Part shown: positions 26,780 through 39,054 of the stretch, one piece after another
Position numbering within the stretch: position 1 is the stretch's first letter
How the letters are laid out: each line of letters opens with the position of its first letter
Source: Agapetus fuscipes
Taxonomy: Eukaryota > Arthropoda > Insecta > Trichoptera > Glossosomatidae
Length of the DNA: 64,000 bases
Direction of reading: 5' to 3'
Assembly: GCA_951799405.1 (NCBI GenBank)
Contig: OX637337.1
Coordinates: forward strand, 310,001-374,000
Position numbers and translations under genes: made by a program
Notes under the pieces: generated by a model
Databases searched by the model: none
The model's input: the letters and a program-made list of their open reading frames with translations, nothing else
Told to the model about the DNA's origin: nothing

Positions 26780-29700
26780 ATGGGTGGCGGAGACAAAGCA
26801 ATCTTCCGGGATCTGACGGCCGATGACGATGAGCCAGGAGTGACTGAAATTGAGTCGCTCTGTATGAACTGTCATGAAACGGTAAGTTGACAATTGCAGG
26901 ACAGGTTATCTCTCCACATGACAGTCATGTTGATGGTGGAATGTTTATTGTGCAGGGCATGACGCGGCTCATGCTGACGCGCATCCCCTTCTACAAGGAG
27001 GTGGTGATCATGTCGTTCAGCTGCGGGGCCTGCGGCTTCTCCAACAACGAGCTGCGTGACGGGGGCCTCGTGCCTCCGCGGGGCGCACGCCTCTGCCTGC
27101 GCGTGTCGCGGCCCGCGGACCTCAACAGGCGCTGCGTGCGCACGGACCACGCCAAGGTCTCCATCCCAGAGATAGAGCTGGAGATGCCGGCGCTCAGTCA
27201 GAAAGCAGGTACAGCACTTGCTCGCTATATCCGTGTCAACCTACCTCAACACTATATAAGTACTTCCCCTTCAAAAGAGAGCAAAGGTGCTCCCAGTGTT
27301 ACCTCATTGTTAACAGGCAAGGGAAACAAATGTTTAAATTTTGTTCTGCGTTGTTGGTATTACTAAAATGCCTTCTTTGCTCAGAAATTGTATGCTCGCG
27401 TTTAAATTGTTTTGGTCGGTGAATTTGTCAAGTTTGAAAGACAAAAAGGCATAATTTTGAAACTTAATGTTTTGTGTAATTATTGGGTGTCGAAACACAA
27501 TATAGAGAAAGCTAGAAAAATAGGGTTTCAGATGATTACTAAGGATTTTGTGGTGTTTGACGAGTCTGTGGTTGACAGGCTGGCTGACAGTTTGTCTCAT
27601 TGTATGTTTTAATGCCGTAAGCTAGTTTTGTGTACTAATATCTCAATGCTCGCCGCTCTATTTGAGGCAAGTCCTTCCTGTTGAATGATTTACAAGTTGA
27701 CTGACATGTTGTTTAGAGGTCACGACCATTGAAGGAATTATTGACCGAGTCATCGCAGGACTGGAACAGGATCAGCCTGCCAGGAGGGAGCAGCATCCCG
27801 AGGATGCGGAGAAGATAGAGCAGTACCTGGTGAGGGTGAGGCAGCTCAAGAAGGTGGAGGAGCATGGAGGCTTCACAATCATCATAGAAGACATCAGTGG
27901 TAACTAGGACACACTTGGGAGCCACACATGCATGTCAAGTTGTGGATAATATTGTAAGAAAAATGAAATATTTCAGGGAATAGTCACATTGAGAATCCTG
28001 TTGCTCCCCTCAAAGATCCTGACTGCACGGTGACTTACTTTGAAAGGAACAAACAACAAAATCATGATTTGGGAATTTTCACTCATGAGGAGGTACCTAC
28101 TCTCTTCCTAGTACAAAATGATAGACAGCTCACTGGTGAAAGCCATGTTACTCCTGATGTTCTTCTCGTTTAGGTGACTGACCAGGCAACAAATGGCATC
28201 GGAGAGAGTTCAGGATCCCTGCTGGCTCCTATAGCTGAGGGAGAGCATTCTTTGCAACAGATGGAAGCAGGAGAAGTGATGTCCTTCAGGACCAACTGCC
28301 CTGACTGTAATGCTCCGTGCGAAACCAACATGAAGATGACAGGTAGTGCACATCAATGCCTTCTTCAGTGGCGCTGCAGCCCCTACAGCCTTGTCTCCTT
28401 CACCTCCTCCTGTGGTCTGACGCTGTTTTCCAGCTCACAATGTGTTGAAACTGAGCTGCATCCCTCCCCACCTCAGTCTAGGCCTTGTCACTCCTCTTCC
28501 TCCCGTGTGGCCACTAGCCAGTCATTGTTCTTTAGTCCACCCTCCCTAACTTTGTGGTCCTAGGGTTGAGATCCTGGGTGTTTGGTGTGTTCTGGACATC
28601 ATTTGCCTTATGTGCCACTCTACTTCATCCTTCCCTGGACCTGATTATTTGGCAAAGCACATTCCTGTCAAACACTTAAGCGCTTCAGCTGATGGAGATG
28701 TCAGTGTAAGCGCTTCATATCCATGTACATTCCTTGACTAATAGGTTGGTATGAGGCTGACTCCGCCATGCTATAAAAACTTGGTTCATTTTTTCCAATG
28801 CCACCCTGGTTTCAGGGAAAGGCAGCAGGAGTTGCAAGTTTATGTTCATGTGAGGTTTGCTTTATTTTGTATGTACACATGCAGCATGTGTAAGCGCAAA
28901 CTTACATTTGCCTGCTTGTAAGCATGTATTAAATATGAACCTTATATGCCAATATATCTTTGCAACTTAGATTATAGATTATAAAATACACAAAATTATT
29001 TTGAGGACAGATGGTACTCCGTAGCTGCCACTACAGATCTCAGCTTGTTTTTGTGTGAAGAAGTGCTGCATAGTGGGTGATTTTCATGTGGTCCTTTTTG
29101 TGAAGTGACAGTGAACAGTTTTTGGGGCGTCTAATTGTTTAAATTTTCTATCTATCTCGGGTATTGTTGCAAATAAAACAGTTATTCTCGTAATATAGTC
29201 ATTTTTGGACTAGCCTTACAAGGGACAACAAAGGGTTTTGCAAGTTTTTTCTCGATGGTTCAGCCTCTCAAAAGACCTGTGTGAAAATCGTCCGACAGGC
29301 GCCAGCTCAAAGTGTAAATTTCCCCATATATTTAAAAGTATATACTAAAACTTCATTAAAAAGTAGTAAAACAATAATTAGTGTTAGTTAATTTAGGTTT
29401 AGATTTTTTAATGCAAATATCTATGTATGAATTGAATGAAACTATATTACAATGTAATGAAAAACTCAGTTCTCAACAATACAATGTTTGGTGAAAACTA
29501 TTGTGTATAGCAGAAGTGCCCAAACGGACGATCGCGAAGGGTTTTAAAGTCGATCGCCGAGGATATGGAAAAATTTCAGTGATCTTTCTTAAAACTAGTT
29601 TTTTGCAAAAGAAAATTTATTTTTGTAATGTCAGAGATCAATTTTATACAGATTTGACATTTTGGGGATTTGATTGTGTGCCTACCTTATCTTCCTTGAC

Positions 29701-32700
29701 TTATAGGTTGGTATGAGGCTGAACACCCATACTGTAAAAAATGGTTCACTTTGCCAATGTCACCCCTGTTTCAGGGAAGGTCGGCAAAAGTTGTGGGGCT
29801 TATGTTCATTTGAGGTTTGGATTTTATTTGTAAGTACACATTCAGCATTTGTAAGCGCGAACTACACTTGTTGGTTTGTGGGCATACATCTAAAAGCTTT
29901 AAATGAATATATCCTTGCAACTTAGATTATTATTATTAATATTATTATCTGAAATTATGAAAGTAAAATGCAAATTTTGAGTGCATATTTTATTGCGATG
30001 CTTGTCTATCAAAATCAAAGGAACTGGCTTTTTCCGCCTTAAAACTTGACCTTAAATATTTTATAATATCATTCTCAATAATAGTGTTATATAGGTCACA
30101 AAGAAAGTACTCGTAAAGTGTAAAACTACATTAATTCACTTTCAACCAACGAAAACAATCTATTGTGCATTATTATTTTTGTATCATAGGTGGCGCGCAT
30201 CGACACGTGGATAAAGTAGATACATGTTTTACCGACGCTATAATATTTCTATGATACTCAGTGTGACTACTATGACTCTCGATCCTGTCAACTATTCGTT
30301 ATATAGATGATAATTCCTATTCTACATCATTATTTGCCATAATGTCAGGTAGGTCACAAAAAACATAAGGAATGAGTTTGCGAATACATTTATTTAGGTC
30401 ATTAAAGAAAATAAGTCAGTTATTTGTAATAATCTACTGCCAATTTTCTGTCCTTTGCTGTACCACGGGGTAAAACGGCCGCGTTCAATTCTGACAGTTG
30501 CGAGCGATTAACCACCTTCAGAGGAGATATCCTTCAGTCAAATTTGATTAAGAGAATCGCAATTCACCTTTCATTCGGCAACGAATTGGTATCTGTCGCC
30601 TTCGGGCCGTAAGGAATTTAACAGAATACCGCTTCAGGGTGACATAGACCCCCAAGCCTTTTAAGAACTGGGGAGCCTCCGGCACAGGAATCAATAAAAG
30701 AAAATGTCTATGTATTCAATAAGGTGCTATTTGCATGTGTACATGTTATGTTCTAGACATCCCTCATTTCAAAGAAGTCCTGATTATGGCTACGAATTGT
30801 GAGCAGTGTGGGCACAGAACAAATGAGGTAGGATACAAATATATTGTTAATACTATTTGTGCTAGGGATAGATCAATGTTGAATTGTTTTAATCTCCTTG
30901 ATTGCAGGTTAAATCTGGAGGAGGTATTGAAGATATGGGGGTTAAGATCGAGTTGAAAATAAGAACCAAGGATGACTTCTCCAGAGATGTTCTCAAGGTA
31001 AAGACATCGCAAACACACCGATAGCATATTTCGTCAATAAATGTGTTGTTTTACTTCTATATTCAGAGGACCCTTATGCCATAAAATAACAGAACATCCA
31101 CAAATAAATCTGATCCCCAAATACATTGGGGTATTCTTAGACATTTTTGTCGTCAGTTGAGCCCACGCTTTGACAAACTAATGATGCATTTGTATGAAGA
31201 ACTGTCAATCCAAGATGGCCGCAAGTGAACAGCTGATTAGTCTTCATACAAATATTACCAAAATTCGGTAGGTAAGAATGACCGTGGTGATGAGACTTCC
31301 AACCAGTGGCGTGACTATCATACAAGCTAAAAAGCTAAGCATGCGTACCATGAGAAATGCAAATAATGAATATTTTTGAGTAGATTACAGACATCCGTCT
31401 TTTTTAATTTCCCCCCATCAAAAGTCGTGCTGCTGCCATCTGTGTGTGGCAGTAGGTTATTATTATTAGGCATTGATGAAGTAAACTCTGTTACGCAACC
31501 GTTATTGAGAAATGTAATGAAAAAAGCTTGATCTCTGTAAGCTTGTATGAATATAGTCGGTTAAGCTCTTTTGTCATTATAAATGAACACAATATTATTA
31601 CAGATTGTGCTTGGGAGTACACATGATAATAATATCACCATATACTTAGCTTTTCGTCCATTCAATTTTACGATTCCAGACTGGAGCCATTTACAGTTGT
31701 ATGAATGACCGATTGTATTTTCAATAAACTGTCGCGTCAGGTGCGTTTTATTCGAATATCAGAATAATTGACTTATTCCTTGTTTGCGATCGAACCCACT
31801 ATTTTGCAAAACCAAGATAATATTATTTTATTTATTTTATAAAGATTGTTAATTTTGTTTTTTAATTAAAAATTAATAATCATTAGATTATTAATTTTGC
31901 TTTTTTATTTTTGTCTTTTTTTGTCCACCTTTTTTGATAGTATATAAAATTAATTCCGGTGAAAATATTGTTGTGCCTTGTGAGGATCTTAAGTGTGTGA
32001 AGGTTTTATTGTTTCAATCCAAAATCTAAGTCTGAAGAAATTAAGAAGCACTGGGGAAAAGAAACATCGGGGTAACGCAACGCAACGCAACGCAACGCAA
32101 CGCAACTAAGCTACACATATAGTGTAACTTCTTGCCACGTTATCCCCGAAGGGGTCGCATGTGGCGAGTTGAACCTATGGGGTAAGATGTATTATTTGTC
32201 ATTTAGTGCAACCTTAATTATCCAGCATGCGTACGGCAGAAACTGTAGGCACGCCACTGCTTCCAACCCAGGCATCTTTAGTTTGTCAAAGCGTGGGCTC
32301 AATCGACGACTAAAATGTCCAAGAATAGCCCCGATTGTATACACCGTGTAGGTCAGATTTGCTTGTGAATGTTGTACTGTTATTGTATGACATTAAGGTT
32401 ACCAAAAATATTTAATCTTAATACAAAAGCCAGGTGATATGAGTAACATAAGCCGATGTTGGTGTGTCGTATAGTCTGACACGTGCAGCCTGTGTGTGCC
32501 GGAGCTGCAACTGGAGTCGGGGCCGCAGTCGCTGTGTGGGCGCTTCACCACGGCGGAGGGGCTGCTGCGCGCCACGCAGGAGCAGCTCACCGGGGGCGGG
32601 GGCAGCGGGGCGGCTGCCCTCATCACAGGGGATGCAGCAGAGCCCGGCTCAGCCGGCAGGCTCCACACGTGAGTACTGACTAACATTGCCAAAACGTCTC

Positions 32701-35700
32701 AAATAAATAAACAAACGTATGAAAACTAAATCACTCTCTAAGAGTGCCTGTTTATATTATAAAAAAGATAAATACCAGTTTCAGGGAAAGGCGGCAGGAG
32801 TTGCAAGGTTGATGTTTTTGTGAAGTTTTTTTTATTTGTAAGCACACATGCAGCATTTGTATGTGTGAATTGACACGTTTCTGTTTGTGGGCATTCATTT
32901 AATAAGAATTTTAAATCCCCCTATAATATAAAATTCAACGGCCTCCCCATACAAAATAATTGTGCGTTAATGGATGACAAACTGAAGAACTCCTGAACAG
33001 ATGCACGTCATATTCACAACAAAATATTGTTCAGGACTTGGGATGTGCTTCCTCATCATTAATAGATTTTTAATTGTTGTTTTTTAAATAAATAAACATG
33101 ATCAATCACAACACCTTTTTATGTAAAACCTATGCGAGAAACAAAACTCATTTTGACATTCGAATTTCAAATAAATTGCCAACACTTCAACATACGCTTC
33201 AAAGTTGCCATACAAGTCGATTCTTTTTCGGTTGAATTCCGTTGAGTACCTACCTATATTCTTTATTTATTTCAAAATTATACTTCAACCAGTTATAACA
33301 TGTATTTTTTAGAAATAATGACGATCGATTAGGTCAACTTTTTATATGAAACCATACTTATTGCGGCATTTAATTTTTTTTAAGTATTATTATAATATAC
33401 AATCTAAGTTGCATAGACGCATTAACATTTATAATTCATATTCAATGCACTACTCCACGGAGACACGAGTGAGTTTGCGCTTACAAATGCTGCATGTGTA
33501 TTTACAAATAAAAATTTCAGCCTCTCATGACCATAAGCCCTGCAACTTTTGCTGACCTTTTCAGAAACAGGGGACACATTTGTTAAGTGAACCCATTTAT
33601 GCGATATGGGTGGTAAGCCTCATACTAACCCTTAAGTCAAGGAATTTGATTCAACAACGTTAAATTTAATTTATAATCTAAAGTTGCAAAAAAAGTTATT
33701 TGATGATTCAAATTGAATGCACGCCCACAAACTGGCAAATGTCATTTCACGCTAACCTATAGTTGTGGCGCTTGATTTTTTTTAAATATTAGAATATAAA
33801 ATCTAAGTTGCACAGATACAATAACTTTTATGATTCATATTCAATGCATGTCCCCCTGGAGACACGAGTGGGTTCGCACTTATAAATGCTGTATGTGAAC
33901 TTACAAATTCAAATTAAGGCCTGTAATGAACATGAGCCCTGCAACTTTTGCCACCCTTTTCAAAAACAGGGGAAACATTTTTCAAATGAACCATTTTTTG
34001 CAATATGGGTATTCAGGCTCATACTAACCTATAAGTCAAGGAATTTCTAATCTAATCTAAGCTGCAAGGATATATATCATTTAAGATTTATATTCAATGC
34101 ATTCCCACAAGCAGACATGTATAATTTCGCGCTGGCACATGCCGCATGTGGACCTACATTATAAAAACCCAATCTCAAATGAACATAAGCCCTGCAACTC
34201 TTGCCATCCTTCCCTGAAACAGGGGTGAAATTGGCAAAGTGAACCATTTTTCACAGTATGGGTGGTCAGCCGCATACCAACCTATAGGTCAAGGATTTGA
34301 GTTTGAAAAATCCTTAAACAACGTTAATCTTAATTTATAATCTAAAGTTGCAAAAAAACTTATTTGATGATTCAAATTAAATGCACACCCATAAGCTGGC
34401 AAATGTCATTTCACGTTAACATATAATTGTGGCACTTGATGTTTTTAATATTAGAATATAAATCTAAGTTGCATAGATACATTTTATAATTCATATTCAA
34501 TGCATGCCCCCAAGCAGACATGAGTGAGTTTGCGCTTACAAATGCTGCATGTGTAACTACAAATAAAAATTTCAGCCTCTCATGACCATAAGCCATGCAA
34601 CTTTTGCCGACCTATTCAGAAACAGGGGGAACATTAGTTAAGTGAACCCATTTATGCGATATGGGTGGTAAGCCTCATACTAACCCTTAGGTCAAGGAAT
34701 TTGGGTTTGAAAAATCCTTAAACAACGGTTATCTTAATTTATAATCTTAAGTTGCAAAAAGACTTTTGATGATTCAAATACAATGCACACCCACAAGCTG
34801 GCAAATGTCTTTTCACGCTAACATATAATTGTGGCACTTGATGTTTTTAATTTTAGAATATAAATCTAAGTTGCATACATACATTTTATAATTCATATTG
34901 AATGGATGCCCCCAAGCAGACATGAGTGAGTTTGCGCTTACAAACGCTGCATGTGTAATTATTACAAATAAAAATTTCAGCCTCTCTTGACCATAAGCCC
35001 TGCAATTTTGCCGAACTTTTCAGGATTCAGGAACAGAGAAACATTCGTTCAGTGAACATTTTTTTAGGTATGGGAGGTCAGCCTCATACCTCATGCTTCA
35101 TACAAGAATCTCAGAACATGAAAGAACTAAATAACCCTTTTACCGCAATTTTTTTTCAAATTACTTCTTAAAGCATTTAATTACTATGAAGGAGGTGTGA
35201 GGAAAAATTATTGCGAAGCCAGACTCACTCTGCCCGAAGGGCCTAGCAGACAACCGTGCGCAGCACGGTCAGTCTGCTAGTGTTAATATATATTTGCGAC
35301 ATAGATTATTGTAGATAACGTAAACGTAACTAAGCTACACATATAGTGTAACTTCTTGCCTGCGTTATCCCCGAAGGGGTCGCATGTGGCGCTTCGAGAC
35401 CTATTTATTTTTACAGGTAACCCCCTTAAGGGTTTAATCTGCAATGCTGATTTGAAATGTTGGTTTATTAGTTTGCTACATTTTTTGCATAATAAATTTT
35501 TGACTTTTTTTTGTATAGATTTATTTTTAAGGTTTTGTTATTTTTTATATTTAAATGTAATTTATTATTCATATTCCTTGACTTATAGGTTGGTATGAGG
35601 CTGACCACCCATACTGTAAAAAATGGTTCACTTTGCCAGTGTCACCCCTGTTTCAGGGAAGGTCGGCAAAAGTTGTGGGGCTTATGTTCATTTGAGGTTT

Positions 35701-37417
35701 GAATTTTATTTGTAAGTACACAATCAGCATTTGTAAGCGCGAACTACACGTGTTTGTTTGTGGGCATACATCTGAGAGCTTTGAATGAATATATCCTTGC
35801 AACTTAGATTATAGATTATAGATATAGAAACTATGTGCAATATAGTACACATTGCCTAATGTTAAGGGGTTGGGCTGCATAGCAGCCAGGGGCGGAGCCC
35901 CTAGTCTAATAAATTATCCTACATATATTTATTAATTGCGATTCAACGGCTCAAAGCCTTTTACAAATAATTATATGTTTGATACTCCTATACACATGAA
36001 TAATACAACATAAATACATGTATGTCTTCAGAGACTCAATTATTGATATTAAGAAGTATTGATCGAAAGGTCGTAGGCGACCCCGATTTCTAATCTAATC
36101 TAATCTAATCTAAGTTGCAAAGATATGTTACATTGGATATTCACATTACATGCATTCTCACAACCAGACATGTACAAGTTTGCGCTTGCACATGCCTCAT
36201 GTGAGCCTACAATATAAAAACCAAATCTCAAATGGACATACACCCTGCAACTCTTGCTGTCCTTCCCTGTAACAGGCCGATTTCATGGCGCTTAAGCTCT
36301 TTCTATCCATTGCATTTGGCAGTTGGTGGTCAAATCAGTTGCGCACTATTTATGTATTTGTACGGGAAGTCCACGCCTACCAATGGATTTGGAGACAGCG
36401 GATCTCAACGTAGAAAAGAAGTATGCCATATCTCTATTATTCTACGATCTGTGATAACAAGTGTCATCGACCCCTAGAGTCTCTTGAATCTAGGGAGTCT
36501 CCCGCACAGGCTTTCTTAAAAAAAAAAAAAGTTCTAAAATTAAAAAAATAAAGGCATTGATTGGCATTCCTGTTAATGTGGTTTTACGATTTTTTTTATG
36601 TCACAAGCGCCTTTAAGATAAAAAAGGCTTTTTGGTTTTTTTCTTCTTAAATTTTTTTGACCAAAACGTCGCTTATGGTCTACTTCCTTTTAACCGTCGA
36701 TATGTGTTTCTGTATCTAGAGCATACACATTAGGTATATTTTTGTTCTCTTGTTAGTTACAGGGTGCACCTATTGGATCAAGTAGAGCTATTTTATGTAA
36801 AATAAAGTAATAAGTCTGGCCATGACTGTGCCTCTCATAAATTTTGTATTGTTTAAGTTTCCTGGCGACCTTGGACAAAGTGATAGAAGGCAAGATGCCG
36901 GTGACCATGATCCTTGATGACCCCGCGGGCAACTCTTATGTGCAGACGCTGAATGATGACGGCACCCTAGATGAAGGTATTCCATGTCATGTGTTGTGTG
37001 TGCAAGGGCAGCGCATTACTCGCTGAATGATGACGGCACCCTAGATGAAGGTATTCCATGTCATGTGTTGTGTGTGCAAGGGCAGCGCATTGCTCGCTGA
37101 ATGATGACGGCACCCTAGATGAAGGTATTCCATGTCATGTGTTGTGTGTGCAAGGGCAGCGCATTGCTCGCTGAATGATGACGGCACCCTAGATGAAGGT
37201 ATTCCATGTCATGTGTTGTGTGTGCAAGGGCACCCCGGCTGAATCCCCAATTTAAAGTCCATTTTAAATTTTGTGCTGATTCCGTTGCATGTAGCAACTG
37301 AAGTGAATTATTGTTTCAGGTCTGACAATAAGCAAATATGTGCGGAGTCACGAGCAGAATGAAGACCTTGGGCTCAACGATATGAAGACAGAGAACTACG
37401 AAGACACTGCCTCATAG
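26780..37417 (+). CDS. ZPR1: ZPR1 zinc finger protein, ten exons
   Basis: ZPR1 is an essential eukaryotic protein that binds eEF1A (it acts as its folding chaperone) and, in animals, is tied to SMN and growth signalling. Exons are 26780-26881, 26956-27208, 27717-27899, 27977-28092, 28174-28342, 30757-30827, 30908-30997, 32475-32668, 36858-36976 and 37320-37417. All have GT-AG ends and compatible phases, giving 464 aa (human 459). The first ZPR1 unit has C4 finger CMNC and CGAC around [19 protein letters not shown], then [20 protein letters not shown]. The second unit has CPDC and CEQC around [13 protein letters not shown], then [18 protein letters not shown] and [12 protein letters not shown]. 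The ATG is chosen because it starts the only frame leading into [10 protein letters not shown]. Intron 5 (2.4 kb) and intron 8 (4.2 kb) are inflated by repeats. Exon 9 overlaps a 74-bp tandem repeat. Confidence 0.95.
28733..28985 (+). repeat. Element A copy (ZPR1 intron 5)
   Basis: Full length from ttccttgactaataggttgg to tatctttgcaacttagatta, moderately diverged. Confidence 0.88.
29509..29690 (-). mobile_element. Fragment of hAT-like MITE
   Basis: The run gcagaagtgcccaaacggac, then gatcgcgaagggttttaaag, matches the right end of the element at 60596-60966 in inverse orientation. Only one terminus remains. Confidence 0.55.
29693..29935 (+). repeat. Element A copy (ZPR1 intron 5)
   Basis: Full length from ttccttgacttataggttgg to cttgcaacttagattatta. 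Confidence 0.9.
30420..30708 (+). mobile_element. Jockey-like LINE 3' end
   Basis: It shares the tail gggtgacatagacccccaag, then ggggagcctccggcacagg, with the ends at 36470 and 42140. It is heavily truncated and lies just upstream of ZPR1 exon 6. Confidence 0.6.
31128..32332. mobile_element. 1.2-kb DNA element with long inverted repeats
   Basis: Left ggggtattcttagacatttt and the inverse of right aaaatgtccaagaatagccc match. The similarity continues through tgagcccacgctttgacaaa and further inwards with indels. No transposase ORF is seen. The interior holds another repeat (32085-32160). It lies in ZPR1 intron 7. Confidence 0.7.
32075..32165 (+). repeat. CGCAA microrepeat plus 'tacacatatagtgtaac' repeat
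   Basis: The microrepeat (CGCAA)n is followed by ctaagctacacatatagtgt and tatccccgaaggggtcgcat, shared nearly verbatim with 35318-35400. Confidence 0.7.
32775..32925 (+). repeat. Element A copy, partial
   Basis: From gtttcagggaaaggcggcag to aataagaattttaaatc, 5' truncated. It lies in ZPR1 intron 8. Confidence 0.75.
33395..35095 (-). repeat. Higher-order array of Element A copies
   Basis: Reverse copies alternate between a near-full unit (starts at about 33400, 33795, 34455, 34865) and a roughly 120-bp partial unit (aagttgcaaaaa type, about 33670, 34333, 34738). This gives a compound period of about 395-410 bp. One extra, less diverged copy (34060-34300) lies between repeats two and three. 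The whole array sits in ZPR1 intron 8. Confidence 0.85.
35205..35281 (+). mobile_element. Helitron-like 3' terminus
   Basis: The hairpin accgtgc-gca-gcacggt is followed after about 7 bases by ctag and then t, matching the hairpin plus CTRR|T end of Helitrons. The body extends left for an unknown length. Confidence 0.45.
35315..35825 (+). mobile_element. Repeat, LINE 3' UTR and Element A
   Basis: The tacacatatagtgtaac-family repeat (35318-35410) is followed by T-rich LINE 3' UTR and a full Element A (35574-35825). This may be a single truncated LINE copy. Confidence 0.65.
35860..35910 (+). mobile_element. Helitron-like 3' terminus
   Basis: The hairpin ggggcggagcccc is directly followed by tagt, with gggctgc/gcagcc upstream. 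It is the mirror of 18625-18690. Confidence 0.45.
36085..36280 (-). repeat. Element A copy, partial
   Basis: It starts with a (TCTAA)n tail then ctaagttgcaaagatatgtt and ends at cttccctgtaacagg. A jockey-like LINE tail replaces the rest. Confidence 0.8.
36282..36535 (+). mobile_element. Jockey-like LINE 3' end
   Basis: It ends ctagggagtctcccgcacag, then gctttctt and A-run, as at 42170-42205. Coding traces upstream are not recognisable. Confidence 0.55.
36947..37240 (+). repeat. 74-bp tandem repeat over ZPR1 exon 9 donor, 4 copies
   Basis: Units start at 36947, 37021, 37095 and 37169. Each holds the last 30 coding bases of exon 9, the donor GAAG|GTATTC and the first 44 bases of intron 9. Donors therefore recur at 36977, 37051, 37125 and 37199. 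Reading past the first donor soon meets a stop (TGA at 37024). Confidence 0.92.
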
Positions 37418-37840
37418 TGTTGACTGTCTGATAATGTATTTAATAAGTTGGAATCGTCAAGCCATTCCTGAAATAGATTTCATTAGCTGGAGTATATTTT
37501 GTTGTTAAGGTGGGCTTTACCTCGTCGGTGATGAGAGCACTGCCCACTAATGTTTTGGATCACTGCCAACATAACCATAACATGGGAAAATCAACTTTTC
37601 GGATAATTCAAACTCATGCATTTGTTTTTAAACAGTTATGTATTTTGTGAGTCTTTGTTCACATTACTTTTATTGGTATGTGACTGTACATGCAATTCTA
37701 TTTAAGTGAGGTGCGTTACTGTGTTCTTGAAGTACGCTGCATTTTATTCAATACTTGATAAAAAACATATTTTGTATTTTTTTAATGTATGAATTTAGTT
37801 CTTTTGTAAATTGAAAAATCAAGTTAAATTAAATTTTGTG

Positions 37841-37846
37841 ATTAAA
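37841..37846 (+). promoter_or_regulatory. Candidate ZPR1 polyadenylation signal (ATTAAA)
   Basis: This is the first canonical-variant hexamer in a suitable AT-rich context, 424 bp after the ZPR1 stop. No AATAAA is obvious before it. Confidence 0.35.
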
Positions 37847-37849
37847 GAA

Positions 37850-38980
37850 GTGTTTGATTGTAAGGCATTGTATTACTGCATTAGGATTAAGTAGAAATTA
37901 AGATTGGTGAAGCCAACATGACTCCACCCTACGAGTTACAGAGTTGTTGGTTCTTGAATTATTCCGCGTTTGAGTGAAGTGTCACTGATTCAAAGACAGG
38001 ACTGACCTCACTCCTGTTTGATCTTTGTGGGTTTCTGTTTCTCCTTAATGCTTTGATGGATGCTCAAGTATAGGGGACACACACCTTCTCTCAGGGGTCA
38101 GTCTCCCCTCCACTGACCCACGCCCTGTATATCCATCCCATCCGGGGATGTGTCACAGGACTCGCATGCAAAAGTTATGTGAGATGCGAGTGGCAGAAGG
38201 CCCTCCCGTGAAGCTACACTTTCCCAAGTGTTTACACAAAGCAAAGGAGGCTCAGAAATCACTGAAAGATTATAGCCGTGAGAGTTTAGGGCTCGAGGAT
38301 TTTAAATTTACAAACAAAAATGCAAAGGACAATTTGCGTCTGCCCACTCTCGAGATTTAAATTGCAGTGAATCTCATCCTGGGGTATTGTTACATGATGA
38401 GCAGGTAATCAGGATGGCCAAGGCTAATATATGGCTAAAGGGGAAAGGAATTCAATAGCCCGTGACCCATAGACAAAATCTACCTAATGATACGCTTTAA
38501 CAAAGATGATTCTTGAGATGCGCTCCTATTGTATTTTCATAAAGAGTTGAAGAGAGTGGACACAGCACACAAGTGTGGAACTCGGCCGGACCAGAGGCAG
38601 GACAGAGAGTAATAACTTGAATACAAAATTATCTAGGTAACTTGAAAAGTCACTAAAGCGCAAGGACATGGCCGTCGGAAGGGGGGGGGGGGGGGGCGCT
38701 GCCCCCCCCTGGAAATTTTGAAGGGCAGGAAAGGTGATAGAACCAGCAAAGCAGCCAGCAAACAAAGTGGGAAAATAATTATATTTATGAACATTCCCAA
38801 TGATTTCTTAAAAGTAAATATTATAGAAGCTTTACTAAAATATGAATGAAATAAGGATGATGTACCTGCCACTAACGCGACGGCGCCACCAAGGCGAACA
38901 CCTACAATGAACAATGAGCTCAATCTTTGAGGTGCAATAAACCAATTTGTGAATAGATATGATTTTTTTTCTCATTTTTT
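37850..38980. other. Unassigned sequence with poly-G/poly-C hairpin
   Basis: No coding homology is recognised. Short ORFs at 38148-38360 (70 aa, Lys-rich) match nothing I know. A G-run of about 18 directly followed by cgctg and a C-run (38677-38708) forms a strong hairpin and may also form a quadruplex. Confidence 0.5.
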
Positions 38981-38984
38981 ACTC

Positions 38985-39052
38985 ATTCTGTTGCTAGTCG
39001 AGCGGAGTCCGTACGGAGTCCGCTCCGCTCGCAGTGGAAAGCGGGCATAAGA
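38985..39052. mobile_element. 3' fragment of the PIF/Harbinger-like element
   Basis: The run ttgctagtcgagcggagtcc to gcagtggaaagcgggca is near identical to the right end of 20639-21618, and like it is followed by TAA. Confidence 0.8.
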
Positions 39053-39054
39053 GC

